Shown: positions 1-6,319 of the stretch, in pieces
Numbering within the stretch: position 1 is the stretch's first letter
Layout of the letters: every line of letters begins with the position of its first letter
Assembly: GCA_035640715.1 (NCBI GenBank)
Contig: DASQVO010000584.1
Location: 1-15,005, forward strand
Length of the DNA stretch: 15,005 nt
DNA from: DASQVO01 sp035640715
GTDB lineage: Bacteria > Actinomycetota > Actinomycetes > Streptosporangiales > Streptosporangiaceae
Reading direction: 5' to 3'
Program-made: the position numbers and the translations under genes
The notes under the pieces: generated by a model
What the model was told of the DNA's origin: nothing
Database searches by the model: none
Seen by the model: only the letters and a program-made list of their open reading frames with translations

Positions 1-177
1 GGTGAAGAGGTTCCGCAGCCAGGCGCGGTACTCACCGGTGGCCTCCTCGGCCGCGCTGCCGGGCGCAGCCTCCGCGCTGGCATTGACGAAGGCGCAGCCG
101 TGGAAGCCGGGCTGGGCGAACGACTCGCCGAGGAGGTCGAATACGGCCAGCAGCCGGTCCCGCGGGTTGCCGCAGGC
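1..177 (-). pseudogene. TetR-family regulator, C-terminal fragment (5' part lost)
   Basis: Reading the minus strand from about 180 down to 1 gives roughly 60 open codons with no start. They include NPRDRLLAVFDLLGE, then FHGCAFVNASAEA and EYRAWLRNLF. This is the typical ligand-domain sequence that follows the DNA-binding domain in TetR repressors of the kind that lie divergent to drug-efflux genes. The helix-turn-helix half that should lie upstream (to the right) is absent, because the sequence passes directly into an MFS transporter reading on the plus strand. The gene also runs off the left edge, so its 3' end is not visible. Without a DNA-binding domain it cannot act as a repressor. The family call is firm from the sequence; loss by deletion is inferred. 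Confidence 0.72.
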
Positions 178-1224
178 ACGACGACCGTGTTCGGTGTCTA
201 TGCCCTGGCCGTGCTGGCCGCGCTGCTGACCGTCGGCTCCCTGTCCGACCATGTCGGCCGCCGGCCCGTCCTGCTCACCGCGATCGCCGTCCAGGCGGCC
301 GTGATGGTGATCTACGCCACCGCCGGCGGCGTGCCGCAGCTTCTGATCGCCCGGGTCATACAGGGCCTGTCGACCGGCGCCGCCGCGGGCGCCGTCGGCG
401 CCGGGATGCTCGACCTGAACAAGGTGCGGGGGACGATCGCCAACGCGGTCGCGCCGGTCACCGGAATCGCCGCCGGCGCCCTCGGCTCCGGGCTCGCCGT
501 CCAGTACCTGCCCGCCCCCACGCACCTGATCTACCTGATCCTGCTCGCCGTCTTCGTCCTCCAGGCAGCCGGGATCATGCTCATGCCCGAGACGTCCGCC
601 CCGCAGCCCGGCGCACTCGCCTCCATACGGCCCCAGTTTGCGCTGCCCCCGCTGACCCGCCGGCCGCTGCTGTTCGCGGTTCCCGCCCTGATGGCGGCCT
701 GGTCCCTGGTCGGCTTCTACGGCTCGCTCGGCCCCGCGCTGATCAAGGTGGTCTCCGGTTCCGGCTCCGTCATCCTGGGCGGCCTCGCCCTGTCCGTCCT
801 GGCCGCCAGCAGCGCCGCAGGAGTGCTGCTCCTGAAGCGGCTGCCGTCGCGCGCCCTCATGCTCACCAGCGCCAGCGCGCTCCTCACCGGAGCCGGCATC
901 ACCATCGCCGCCGTCACTGCCAGCTCAGCGGCGGCATTCTTCATCGGGACGGTCATCGCCGGCATGGGAGTTGGCGGCGGGTTCCAGGGCGCGATCCGCT
1001 CGGTGCTCCCACTCGCCGCGCCGCACCAGCGGGCCGGGGTGCTGTCGGTGGTCTACGTCGTCTCCTACCTGGCGTTCGGAGTGCCAGCCGTGATCGCCGG
1101 GTTCCTCGTCGTTCACGAAGGCAGCGTGCTAGCCACGGCACAGCAGTATGGCGCGGCCGTCATGGCCCTCGCCGCACTGGCCCTGATCGGAGCGGTGCGG
1201 CCGGCCCGGCAAGACACGCCCTAA
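178..1224 (+). pseudogene. MFS drug-efflux-type transporter lacking its first membrane helix
   Basis: The reading frame is open from a GTG at 100 to a TAA at 1222-1224, but transporter-like sequence begins only near 178. The codons from 100 to 177 are the antisense of the TetR fragment. The first recognisable segment, starting TTTVFGVYALAVLAALL, matches transmembrane helix 2 of DHA1-type exporters. It leads into the motif A loop GSLSDHVGRR (residues 46-55 counted from the GTG at 100), then the helix with RVIQGLSTG and about nine more hydrophobic helices to the end. Helix 1 and the natural start and ribosome site are missing. Such transporters normally have about 400 residues and 12 helices, usually exporting small drugs or metabolites by proton exchange. 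A truncated protein could still be translated from the GTG at 100, but is unlikely to work. Otherwise the frame is undamaged, which suggests a recent lesion. Confidence 0.7.
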
Positions 1225-1229
1225 CCCGC

Positions 1230-1255
1230 CGGCGCCGCCGCCCGCCCGGGCGCCG
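1230..1255 (+). terminator. Possible GC-only terminator hairpin after the MFS frame
   Basis: The 7-bp arms CGGCGCC (1230-1236) and GGCGCCG (1249-1255) flank a 12-base loop six bases after the MFS stop codon. There is no T-run, which is common in actinomycetes. In such GC-rich DNA a stem this short can arise by chance. Confidence 0.3.
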
Positions 1256-1343
1256 CAGATCACCGTGCCGAGCGCTGCGAGGCCGGTTTCAGCACCGGGT
1301 CGGCCGTAACACGGGTGCGCTGGGCGACGAGGTGTACTTGTCG

Positions 1344-1445
1344 CTAGTTCATGTCATCTCGTATTTCGCTGTAGAGCTTCCACAGCGCAAAGGCCAGCGC
1401 GAGCAGCAACACCCATGGCGCGGCTTCTGCGGTGAAGTTCCTCAC
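1344..1445 (-). CDS. Possible 33-residue single-pass membrane peptide
   Basis: A short minus-strand frame starts at GTG (1443-1445) and stops at TAG (1344-1346). It is bounded upstream by an in-frame TGA two codons before the GTG. The peptide begins MRNFTAEAAPW, continues with a hydrophobic stretch VLLLALAFAL (residues 12-21), and ends with a charged tail WKLYSEIRDDMN. One helix followed by an acidic and basic amphipathic tail is the usual build of a bacterial small membrane protein. About three quarters of third codon positions are G or C. It is divergent from the 82-residue gene starting at 1543, with 97 bases between them. I see no clear ribosome binding site. I do not recognise a family, and the frame could be chance. 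Confidence 0.35.
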   Translation of the reverse strand: MRNFTAEAAPWVLLLALAFALWKLYSEIRDDMN

Positions 1446-1542
1446 GCACGGTCATCACTAGGCACCCACGAGAGCTTCGCAGACTTCACGCATACGCCAA
1501 AACGCGCGTGGCGGTACGGCAGAGGCGCTAACCTGAGGGCTT

Positions 1543-1791
1543 GTGACCGCCATTCACCCCGACAACTGCGGGGCTAACCGCGCGCGCGTGTATGAGGAGC
1601 TACAGGATTTCCTCGGCATCGTGGCGGACTGCCCCGACGAGTACGCCGCGATGATGCGTGACTTGCCGGACTGGCAGCGCCGCCAGGTGGAGGAGCTGTT
1701 CCGGGACTACCCGGTGGTTTTCGCCCGCACGAAAGGGCTGCAGATGCGTGTGCTCCGCATCGTGCACGACGCGTACAAGGCCGGGCACTGA
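1543..1791 (+). CDS. Hypothetical protein, 82 residues, mostly helical
   Basis: The GTG start at 1543 is preceded by GAGGG at 1535-1539. The spacing of three bases is short, so the start is uncertain. The protein is soluble-looking, acidic in the middle and rich in predicted helix, for example VYEELQDFLGIVADC and WQRRQVEELFRDYPVVF. It has no signal peptide, membrane segment or recognisable catalytic motif, and I do not recognise a family. The regular amphipathic pattern and the lack of low-complexity sequence argue for a real gene. The competing minus-strand frame over the same bases is Arg/Pro/Gly-rich and looks like a shadow. It ends 17 bases before the IS3 remnant that reads towards it, so it may be a passenger left beside an old insertion. 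Confidence 0.5.
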   Translation: MTAIHPDNCGANRARVYEELQDFLGIVADCPDEYAAMMRDLPDWQRRQVEELFRDYPVVFARTKGLQMRVLRIVHDAYKAGH

Positions 1792-1807
1792 CAGGTAATA
1801 GGGTAAT

Positions 1808-1975
1808 GGCAGAAGTGCAATTGCTTTCCCCACCGGAGTGAAACACCACACCAACCGGAAGATCAAGATTGCGGGCAGCTATCTCGATCGCCGCAGCTTT
1901 TGCCAGGAACTCACACTTCTTTTTTAGCTCGCGGTTCTCCCGCTTCAGCTCGCGCAGCCGGGCCCGTTCGGGCGT
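1808..1975 (-). mobile_element. IS3-family transposase remnant (OrfA tail joined to OrfB DDE segment)
   Basis: Minus-strand codons from about 1972 to 1893 read ERARLRELKRENRELKKKC then EFLAKAA, the leucine-zipper end of IS3-type OrfA. The frame continues directly into LPVGVVFHSGGESNCTSA (about 1860-1808), which aligns with the OrfB motif VFHSDRGSxYTSA around the second catalytic Asp of the DDE triad. That Asp is Gly here, and the roughly 200 codons normally between the two segments are gone. No terminal inverted repeats are evident. The piece is inactive and much shorter than a complete IS3 element of about 1.2-1.5 kb. Its right end lies about 10 bases before the ribosome binding site of the AhpD-like gene at 1996. 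The OrfA match is stronger than the OrfB match. Confidence 0.65.
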
Positions 1976-1995
1976 CTCCAATAACAGGAGCATTC

Positions 1996-2556
1996 ATGCC
2001 ACACATCGCCCTGAACTCCGGCGAACCGGGAATCCGCGGCTTGCTCTGTTTCCGCCCGGAGACAGGCCGCCCGCTGAGCGAGCTGGCTGAGGTGCTGCTG
2101 CGCGGGCCGAGCACCCTGACCCGGGGGGAGCGCGAGCTGATCGCGGCTTATGTGTCGGCGCTGAACCACTGTCAGTACTGCTCGTCCATGCACTCTGCCT
2201 GTGCTGCAGCCCAGCTGCCGGAAGGCATGGCGCTCGTGGAGCAAGTCCGCGCCGACGCCAGCAATGCGCCGGTCTCAGGCAAGCTGAGGGCCCTGCTCCA
2301 GATCGCGTCGGCCGTGCAGGAAAGCGGGCTCAAAGTCTCTGCTGAGCACATAGCCGAAGCCCGCGAGGCAGGCGCGACGGACATGGAGATCCACGACACG
2401 GTCCTGATCGCGGCAGCATTTTGCATGTTCAACCGTTACGTCGATGGGCTGGCCACGATCGCCCCTCAAGATCCCGCTCTCTATGCCGCTGGGGCACAGC
2501 GCCTCGTCATGGACGGTTACCTGACGCCGCCGACAAAGCCCGAGTGCGAGGACTGA
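1996..2556 (+). CDS. AhpD-like / carboxymuconolactone decarboxylase-family peroxidase-related protein
   Basis: I place the start at ATG 1996 because AGGAG lies at 1987-1991; the longer frame upstream is the antisense of the IS3 remnant. The 186-residue product carries the AhpD signature EX11CXXCXXXH: Glu47, Cys59, Cys62 and His66, within LNHCQYCSSMH. In AhpD these residues form the redox-active thiol pair and proton relay that reduce peroxides or recycle AhpC. The His between the two cysteines of mycobacterial AhpD is Tyr61 here, as in the broader peroxidase-related branch. The length fits that branch. The protein should be cytoplasmic and form an all-helical oligomer. The gene stands alone, its native promoter apparently replaced or interrupted by the IS remnant. 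Members of this superfamily are one of the neighbour types of ECF41 sigma factors, and an ECF41-like tail lies near 6100. The family is clear; the substrate is unknown. Confidence 0.85.
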   Translation: MPHIALNSGEPGIRGLLCFRPETGRPLSELAEVLLRGPSTLTRGERELIAAYVSALNHCQYCSSMHSACAAAQLPEGMALVEQVRADASNAPVSGKLRALLQIASAVQESGLKVSAEHIAEAREAGATDMEIHDTVLIAAAFCMFNRYVDGLATIAPQDPALYAAGAQRLVMDGYLTPPTKPECED

Positions 2557-3013
2557 TCGAAGCCGCGAGAGCCGATGGCTCCTTCACGCATGTTGCGCCG
2601 CAGATTCAATCATTTCCTTGACAGTCTTTATAATAACTGGAAAGCGAACCGAGTATCCGTAAGATGCTCTATGTCAAGGCAGCCAGGCGCAATACCGGCC
2701 ATGTCGCGATGGTGTGGCAGCAGGGAGGAGGAACGCCCGGACACCGGGCGGTAGCGGTAGGCGCCGGATTCGCCGGCCGGGCTTGTTTATGCGATGTTCG
2801 CCAGTCGTTTGTGGGCTTTGCAGCATGTCGCTGGGCGGGCTTTCCGGTAGTGATGTCGACCGGGCCCGCAGTCACTGTGGCAGCGCTGACCTAGGCGTTA
2901 CCGCCGTCGCGGGCGTCCCCGGCTGTGCCGTCGCGGAGCCGGAGTCTGGGGCTTGTAACGCGGCTGCACCGGCGTCACCGAAGCAACTGACGAGTTGTAC
3001 CACGGAGGTGCAT
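2557..3013. other. 457-base non-coding stretch before the phosphoesterase
   Basis: No convincing gene is visible here. The frames that cross it are Arg/Gly/Ala-rich and lack ribosome sites. The left part (2600-2660) is unusually AT-rich and holds a promoter-like pair listed separately. On the minus strand a short open piece ending at a TAA at 2787-2789 reads HYRKARPATCCKAHKRLANIA. It looks like the C-terminus of some protein, possibly a transposase, but I cannot place it and it has no start. The stretch is therefore either a long leader or, more likely, further eroded sequence. Confidence 0.5.
2605..2634 (+). promoter_or_regulatory. Candidate sigma-70-type promoter in AT-rich patch
   Basis: TTCAAT (2605-2610) and a perfect TATAAT (2629-2634) are separated by 18 bases in a locally AT-rich patch of a GC-rich genome. 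A perfect TTGACA (2618-2623) also lies there, but only 5 bases before TATAAT, so those two cannot work as a pair. Transcription would start near 2641. The nearest convincing gene on this strand is the phosphoesterase at 3014, which would give a leader of about 370 bases. Confidence 0.35.
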
Positions 3014-3958
3014 GTGCGCAGAACACTTCTATCACTGGCCACGATCGCTCTCGCGATCGCCGGGCCGACCGCTACAACGGCTGTCGCTTCACCCTCGGTC
3101 GCTGCAGCGTCCGCCGGGCCATGCGGCACACTCGCCACGCCGCCGTCCTATACCCACGTGATTTGGATCTGGATGGAGAACCACAGTTACGGCGACATCA
3201 TCGGCAACACATCTCAGGCCCCGTACATTAATTCCCTCGCCTCGGAGTGCGGCCTGGCGACCAATTACCACAACCTCTCGCATCCCAGCCTGCCGAACTA
3301 CATCGGCGCCACTTCCGGGCTGAGTGTCAAGGACCTAAAAGCCTTTGACTCCGACTGCAGTCCTTCGAAGCGCTGCAGCACCTCGGCGCCGAGCATCTTC
3401 GGGCAGGGCGAGACGTGGAAGGCATACGAGGAATCGATGCCAACGAACTGCGACCCAGCGAACTCGGGAGAGTACGCCGTGCGGCACAACCCGCCGCCCT
3501 ACTACACGACCCTCTCCGGCTGCTCCACGTCCGATGCGCCATACACACAGCTGGCGACCGACCTCGCGAACAACGCCCTGCCCGCGTTTTCGTTCATCAC
3601 CCCTAACCTGATCGACGACATGCACGATGGCACTATCGCAGACGGCGACACATGGCTGGCCAACAACCTGCCGACAATCCTGAACAGCCCGGAGTACCAG
3701 AGCGGAAGCACCGCGGTGTTCATCACCTGGGACGAGGGCACTGGCGGCAAGACCGGCGAGGACTGCACCGCCAACACAACCGATGCCAGCTGCCAGGCGG
3801 CAACGATCGTCGTCAGCCCGAGCACCCCGGCGGGAGCCACCTCCGCTACTTTGTTCAACCACTACTCGCTGCTCGGCACTACTGAGCAACTGCTCGGCCT
3901 GCCTGCGCTCGGCTCGGCGTCGTCCTACCCGACGATGACCTCCGCGTTCAACCTCTAG
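3014..3958 (+). CDS. Secreted phosphoesterase (acid phosphatase / phospholipase C-like, alkaline phosphatase fold)
   Basis: The start is GTG 3014, set by GGAGG at 3004-3008; the frame is open much further upstream but without protein-like sequence. The product is 314 residues. It opens with a Sec-type signal peptide, MRRTLLSLATIALAIAG, with probable cleavage near residue 26 (VAS). The mature part has the hallmarks of the PF04185 phosphoesterase family: WIWMENHSYGDIIG near residues 51-64 with the metal-binding Glu and Asn, SHPSLPNYIGATSG at 89-102, DDMHDG, and ITWDEGTG near the C-terminal third. The family hydrolyses phosphate mono- or diesters, including phospholipids, outside the cell. This is the small AcpA-like form, not the 500-residue or larger phospholipase C. 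Several cysteines suggest disulphides, fitting secretion. No PHO box-like repeat is evident upstream. The gene is transcribed alone. Confidence 0.85.
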   Translation: MRRTLLSLATIALAIAGPTATTAVASPSVAAASAGPCGTLATPPSYTHVIWIWMENHSYGDIIGNTSQAPYINSLASECGLATNYHNLSHPSLPNYIGATSGLSVKDLKAFDSDCSPSKRCSTSAPSIFGQGETWKAYEESMPTNCDPANSGEYAVRHNPPPYYTTLSGCSTSDAPYTQLATDLANNALPAFSFITPNLIDDMHDGTIADGDTWLANNLPTILNSPEYQSGSTAVFITWDEGTGGKTGEDCTANTTDASCQAATIVVSPSTPAGATSATLFNHYSLLGTTEQLLGLPALGSASSYPTMTSAFNL

Positions 3959-4068
3959 CGCACCTGCCTATGCCACGGCGGTCCGCATGAGATCGCCTGG
4001 CAAATCTGGGCCCCACCGTCACAACCGCGTGACCGCGTGGTGGAAGAGGATGCTGTCACGGAAGCTCC

Positions 4069-4233
4069 TGGGAGCGGTCCTACGTCACCCACCTCGACGA
4101 CACGCTGCGCAAGGCAGCCGAACGAGGTGCCGAGCTGGTCACCCCGCCCTACCCGGAAGGAAACCTCCGGATAGCCACCATCCGCGACCCCGCAGGCAAC
4201 ATCATCGGTATCTGGCAGGACGGACCACGCTGA
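4069..4233 (+). pseudogene. VOC (glyoxalase/bleomycin-resistance fold) protein, C-terminal fragment
   Basis: Plus-strand codons from about 4078 to the TGA at 4231-4233 read SYVTHLDDTLRKAAERGAE, then LVTPPYPEGNLRIATIRDPAG and NIIGIWQDGPR. This is the classic last beta-alpha-beta-beta-beta unit of a vicinal oxygen chelate protein. The ending RDPAGNxxGIWQ carries the metal-ligand position used by glyoxalase-like enzymes. A full protein needs about 115-130 residues or more with a second unit, and nothing like that precedes it: the frame upstream of 4069 is not protein-like and no start with a ribosome site exists. I infer the 5' half was lost when this junction formed. The family assignment of the piece is strong; its original role is unknown. 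Confidence 0.75.
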
Positions 4234-4306
4234 GCAGCGGCCGTACAGCCAAACGCCATCCGGCCCCTAGTGAGCCGCGCACACCCCCGGCATGGAAATC
4301 CTCCGG

Positions 4307-4420
4307 CTGACGCGCGCGGGGGTCGCCATGCGCCAGCAGCCGCTCCTGACGGCCGGCCCGGAAGGTGGACTCGAAGTCATCCCACTCCCGCTGGCCGGTG
4401 AGAGCGAAGCACCGGAACGG
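4307..4420 (-). pseudogene. Possible methyltransferase C-terminal scrap
   Basis: The minus strand over about 4410-4307 reads FRCFALTGQREWDDFESTF then RAGRQERLLAHGDPRARQ. The pattern LTxxEWDxFExxxRAGxxxxLLAHPDxPRA recalls a segment near the end of some actinobacterial SAM-dependent methyltransferases. I say this from memory of the pattern, without an alignment. Beyond about 4307 the frame turns into low-complexity Arg/Gly sequence, and there is no usable start. It faces the VOC fragment, so two unrelated broken genes meet tail to tail here. Confidence in the family is low; confidence that the stretch is not an intact gene is higher. Confidence 0.3.
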
Positions 4421-4497
4421 TGAGAGCGCGCCCGCAGTCACGACTGCCCGACACGGCCGGCGCGAATGAGCGAAGTCTGACGGATGGATAATCGCAG

Positions 4498-4884
4498 TCA
4501 GTCACGGCCTTTCGCGGGGACACGCCAAGCGTGGTCAACAGGGGCCACCTGCAATACCCGGCCAGTCACATCAAATTCCTCGAATAGCCCCGTTGCAATC
4601 AGGGAATCGTCAAGCGCCCCGTCCAGCCGGGTTATCGCGGCCAGCGGCCGGTCCGCGATAAGCGTCACGCTGATCATGAGGCGGCTGTATGGATCGGATG
4701 ACACGGACCAGGACAGGCCAGAGGTCTCAGGTCCCATCGCTCCAGCTAGGGCAGAAGTAAGAGACTCGCACACATCGTCTGGGAGTGTCCCCCCGGTGTA
4801 GGTGATCTCTGCTTCTGCCCGGTACTGGCGTCCGCGCGCTTTGGGCAAGCCGGGTCGCACCAACCGAAGCCGCTTCACGAGCAC
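4498..4884 (-). CDS. Hypothetical protein, 128 residues
   Basis: The minus-strand frame runs from GTG (4882-4884), with a second possible GTG start at 4876-4878, to a stop at 4498-4500. No clear ribosome site precedes either, so the start is open. The sequence alternates strands and helices: AEAEITYTGGTLPDDVCESL, then LSWSVSSDPYSRLMISVTL and LDGALDDSLIATGLFEEFDV. It looks like a small alpha/beta protein with no signal peptide or membrane segment. The repeat of strand (ITYTGG / ISVTLIAD) then helix resembles small actinobacterial proteins of unknown function. It is divergent from the SDR gene at 5002 across 117 bases, so the two may share a control region. The real-protein character is reasonable, but the family is not recognised. 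Confidence 0.6.
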   Translation of the reverse strand: MLVKRLRLVRPGLPKARGRQYRAEAEITYTGGTLPDDVCESLTSALAGAMGPETSGLSWSVSSDPYSRLMISVTLIADRPLAAITRLDGALDDSLIATGLFEEFDVTGRVLQVAPVDHAWRVPAKGRD

Positions 4885-5001
4885 AGCGTAGGGATGAGAG
4901 CGGTGATTGTGTAGGCGCCGAGGCCAGTGGCGGCGCCATGGTTTCGCGCGCGTGCCGCGGGTACAGAGCTACGACCCGCACCGTGAAAGCGAGGAGAGCC
5001 C

Positions 5002-6051
5002 ATGCACGTCGTAGTCGTCGGTGCGACCGGCAATGTTGGGACCAGCACCGTCCAGGCCCTCGCCGCCGATCCGAAGGTCACGTCCATACTCGGGCTCGCC
5101 AGGCGGCTTCCGGGCTGGACGGCGGACAAGACCGAATGGGCGTCGGCCGATATCACCGAGTCCGACCTCACCGCACTGTTCCGCGGCGCGGACGCCGTCG
5201 TCCACCTGGCCTGGCTGTTCCAGCCGACGCGGCAGCCGCTCGTGACGTGGCAGGCGAACGTCTTCGGCAGCGCCCGGGTGTTCCGCGCGGTGGCGGAGGC
5301 GGGTGTGCCTGCCCTCGTCTACGCGTCGTCGGTCGGGGCCTATTCACCCGGTCCCGCTGACCGGGCCGTTGATGAGACCTGGCCGACTCATAGCTGGCCG
5401 ACGGCCGCTTACGGACGGGAAAAGGCATATGTGGAACGGCTGCTGGACAGCTTCCAGGTCGATCACCCGGATATCCGCATCGTCCGGCTGCGGCCCGGGT
5501 TCATCTTCAAGCGGGAAGCCGCGGCCGAGCAGCGGCGGCTGTTCGCCGGGCCCTTGGTACCCGGATGGCTGGCCCGGCCGGGCCTTATCCCGCTGGTGCC
5601 GGACGTTCCCGGGCTCCGGGTTCAGGTTGTGCACGCCGAGGACGCGGCGCAGGCCTACCGGCTTGCGGTCCTCGGGGATGCCCGCGGCCCGTTCAACATC
5701 GCGGCCGATCCGGTGATCGACGGACCCGCGCTGGCGCGCCTGCTCGGGGCACGGACGGTGCGCGTGCCCGCCTCCGTGGCACGGGCGGCGATCGCCGCGG
5801 GCTGGTATTCCGGCCTGGTGCCTGCCGACCCGAAGCTGTTCGACCTTGCTCTGCGACTGCCGCTCATGGATACCCGGCGTGCGCGCGAGCAGCTCGGCTG
5901 GGCACCGGTGCACAGCGCGACCGAGACCGTCAAGGAATTCCTGGCCGGCCTGCGGGGCAACCAGGGCATGGACACGCCGCCGCTGGCGGCCGCGACCAGC
6001 GGCCGTTTCCGGCTGCGCGAGCTGCGGACGGGCACGAGCGCACGCCCGTAG
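5002..6051 (+). CDS. NAD(P)-dependent epimerase/dehydratase (extended SDR)
   Basis: The start ATG 5002 follows GAGGAG at 4991-4996. The 349-residue protein has the extended SDR layout. There is an N-terminal Rossmann fold with GATGNVG (GxxGxxG, residues 7-13), an acidic segment WASADITESD that would contact the adenine, VVHLAW at the end of strand 4, catalytic Ser in YASSVGAY (108-114), and the Tyr-Lys pair of YGREK (137-141). The sugar-epimerase-like C-terminal part contains VRLRPGFIF and VVHAEDAAQAYRLA. The reaction is probably NAD(P)H-linked oxidation/reduction or epimerisation of a hydroxylated small molecule; the substrate is not visible. The last about 25 residues are an unconserved Ala/Arg/Thr tail. 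A relic of an ECF41-type sigma factor follows on the same strand 44 bases later. Epimerases of this kind are one of the standard ECF41 partners, so this may have been its target gene. Confidence 0.88.
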   Translation: MHVVVVGATGNVGTSTVQALAADPKVTSILGLARRLPGWTADKTEWASADITESDLTALFRGADAVVHLAWLFQPTRQPLVTWQANVFGSARVFRAVAEAGVPALVYASSVGAYSPGPADRAVDETWPTHSWPTAAYGREKAYVERLLDSFQVDHPDIRIVRLRPGFIFKREAAAEQRRLFAGPLVPGWLARPGLIPLVPDVPGLRVQVVHAEDAAQAYRLAVLGDARGPFNIAADPVIDGPALARLLGARTVRVPASVARAAIAAGWYSGLVPADPKLFDLALRLPLMDTRRAREQLGWAPVHSATETVKEFLAGLRGNQGMDTPPLAAATSGRFRLRELRTGTSARP

Positions 6052-6095
6052 CCGAGCTCGCGGGGGGAGGCCCTGCCATGTGACCGCAGCTTACG

Positions 6096-6257
6096 ATGCG
6101 GCCGGAAGCGCAGGTGGGCATCGTCTTCGCGCCCGCCGGCCGGCTGCAGGTCGTGCTGACCCTGACGGTCAGCGCCGCACGCCGGATCACTGCCATCGAG
6201 GTGATAGCCGATCCGGACCGGCTGCGACGGCTGCGGCTGGCAATGCTGCCGGACTAG
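6096..6257 (+). pseudogene. ECF41 / SigJ-like sigma factor, C-terminal SnoaL-like tail
   Basis: An in-frame stop at 6081-6083 precedes this frame, and only 53 residues from ATG 6096 (or 57 codons from 6084) remain before TAG 6255-6257. The sequence AGRLQVVLTLTVSAARRIT, then AIEVIADPDRLRRLRLAML, matches the last strands of the SnoaL-like domain that follows sigma region 4 in ECF41 factors, where the usual ending is close to ITEIEVIADPxRLxxLDL. Sigma regions 2 and 4 are completely absent, so it cannot act as a sigma factor. It could be translated as a stray peptide, but no ribosome site supports the ATG. The nearby epimerase (5002) and AhpD-like gene (1996) fit the known gene neighbourhood of ECF41 factors. 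Identification is from the tail only. Confidence 0.6.
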
Positions 6258-6306
6258 ACATGCTGCGGGCTCAGGTACCGGTGCCATGCCTGTCGCGGGG
6301 TCACGG

Positions 6307-6312
6307 TAAAGT
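6307..6312 (+). promoter_or_regulatory. Candidate -10 box for a leaderless lipoprotein transcript
   Basis: TAAAGT lies seven bases before GTG 6320, the distance expected when the transcript begins on the start codon. No good ribosome binding site is present, which supports a leaderless start. The -35 region (about 6284-6289) is weak. Confidence 0.35.
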
Positions 6313-6319
6313 GCGGGCA

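Noticed and set aside
1332..1577. 81-codon plus-strand frame
   Set aside because: Arg/His-rich, no ribosome site, overlaps the start of the 82-residue gene and runs antisense to the membrane peptide candidate.
2618..2634. Perfect TTGACA followed by perfect TATAAT
   Set aside because: They are only 5 bases apart, so they cannot be the two halves of one promoter. The alternative TTCAAT with an 18-base spacer was kept as a low-confidence feature.
2787..2860. Minus-strand C-terminal-looking piece ending KAHKRLANIA
   Set aside because: It resembles the end of a transposase, but I cannot name a family and there is no start or second motif, so it is only mentioned in the note on the non-coding stretch.
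2664..2894. 76-codon frame after the AT-rich patch
   Set aside because: It has no ribosome site, its composition is Gly/Ala/Val-rich without domain-like sequence, and it shows no relation to the phosphoesterase downstream.
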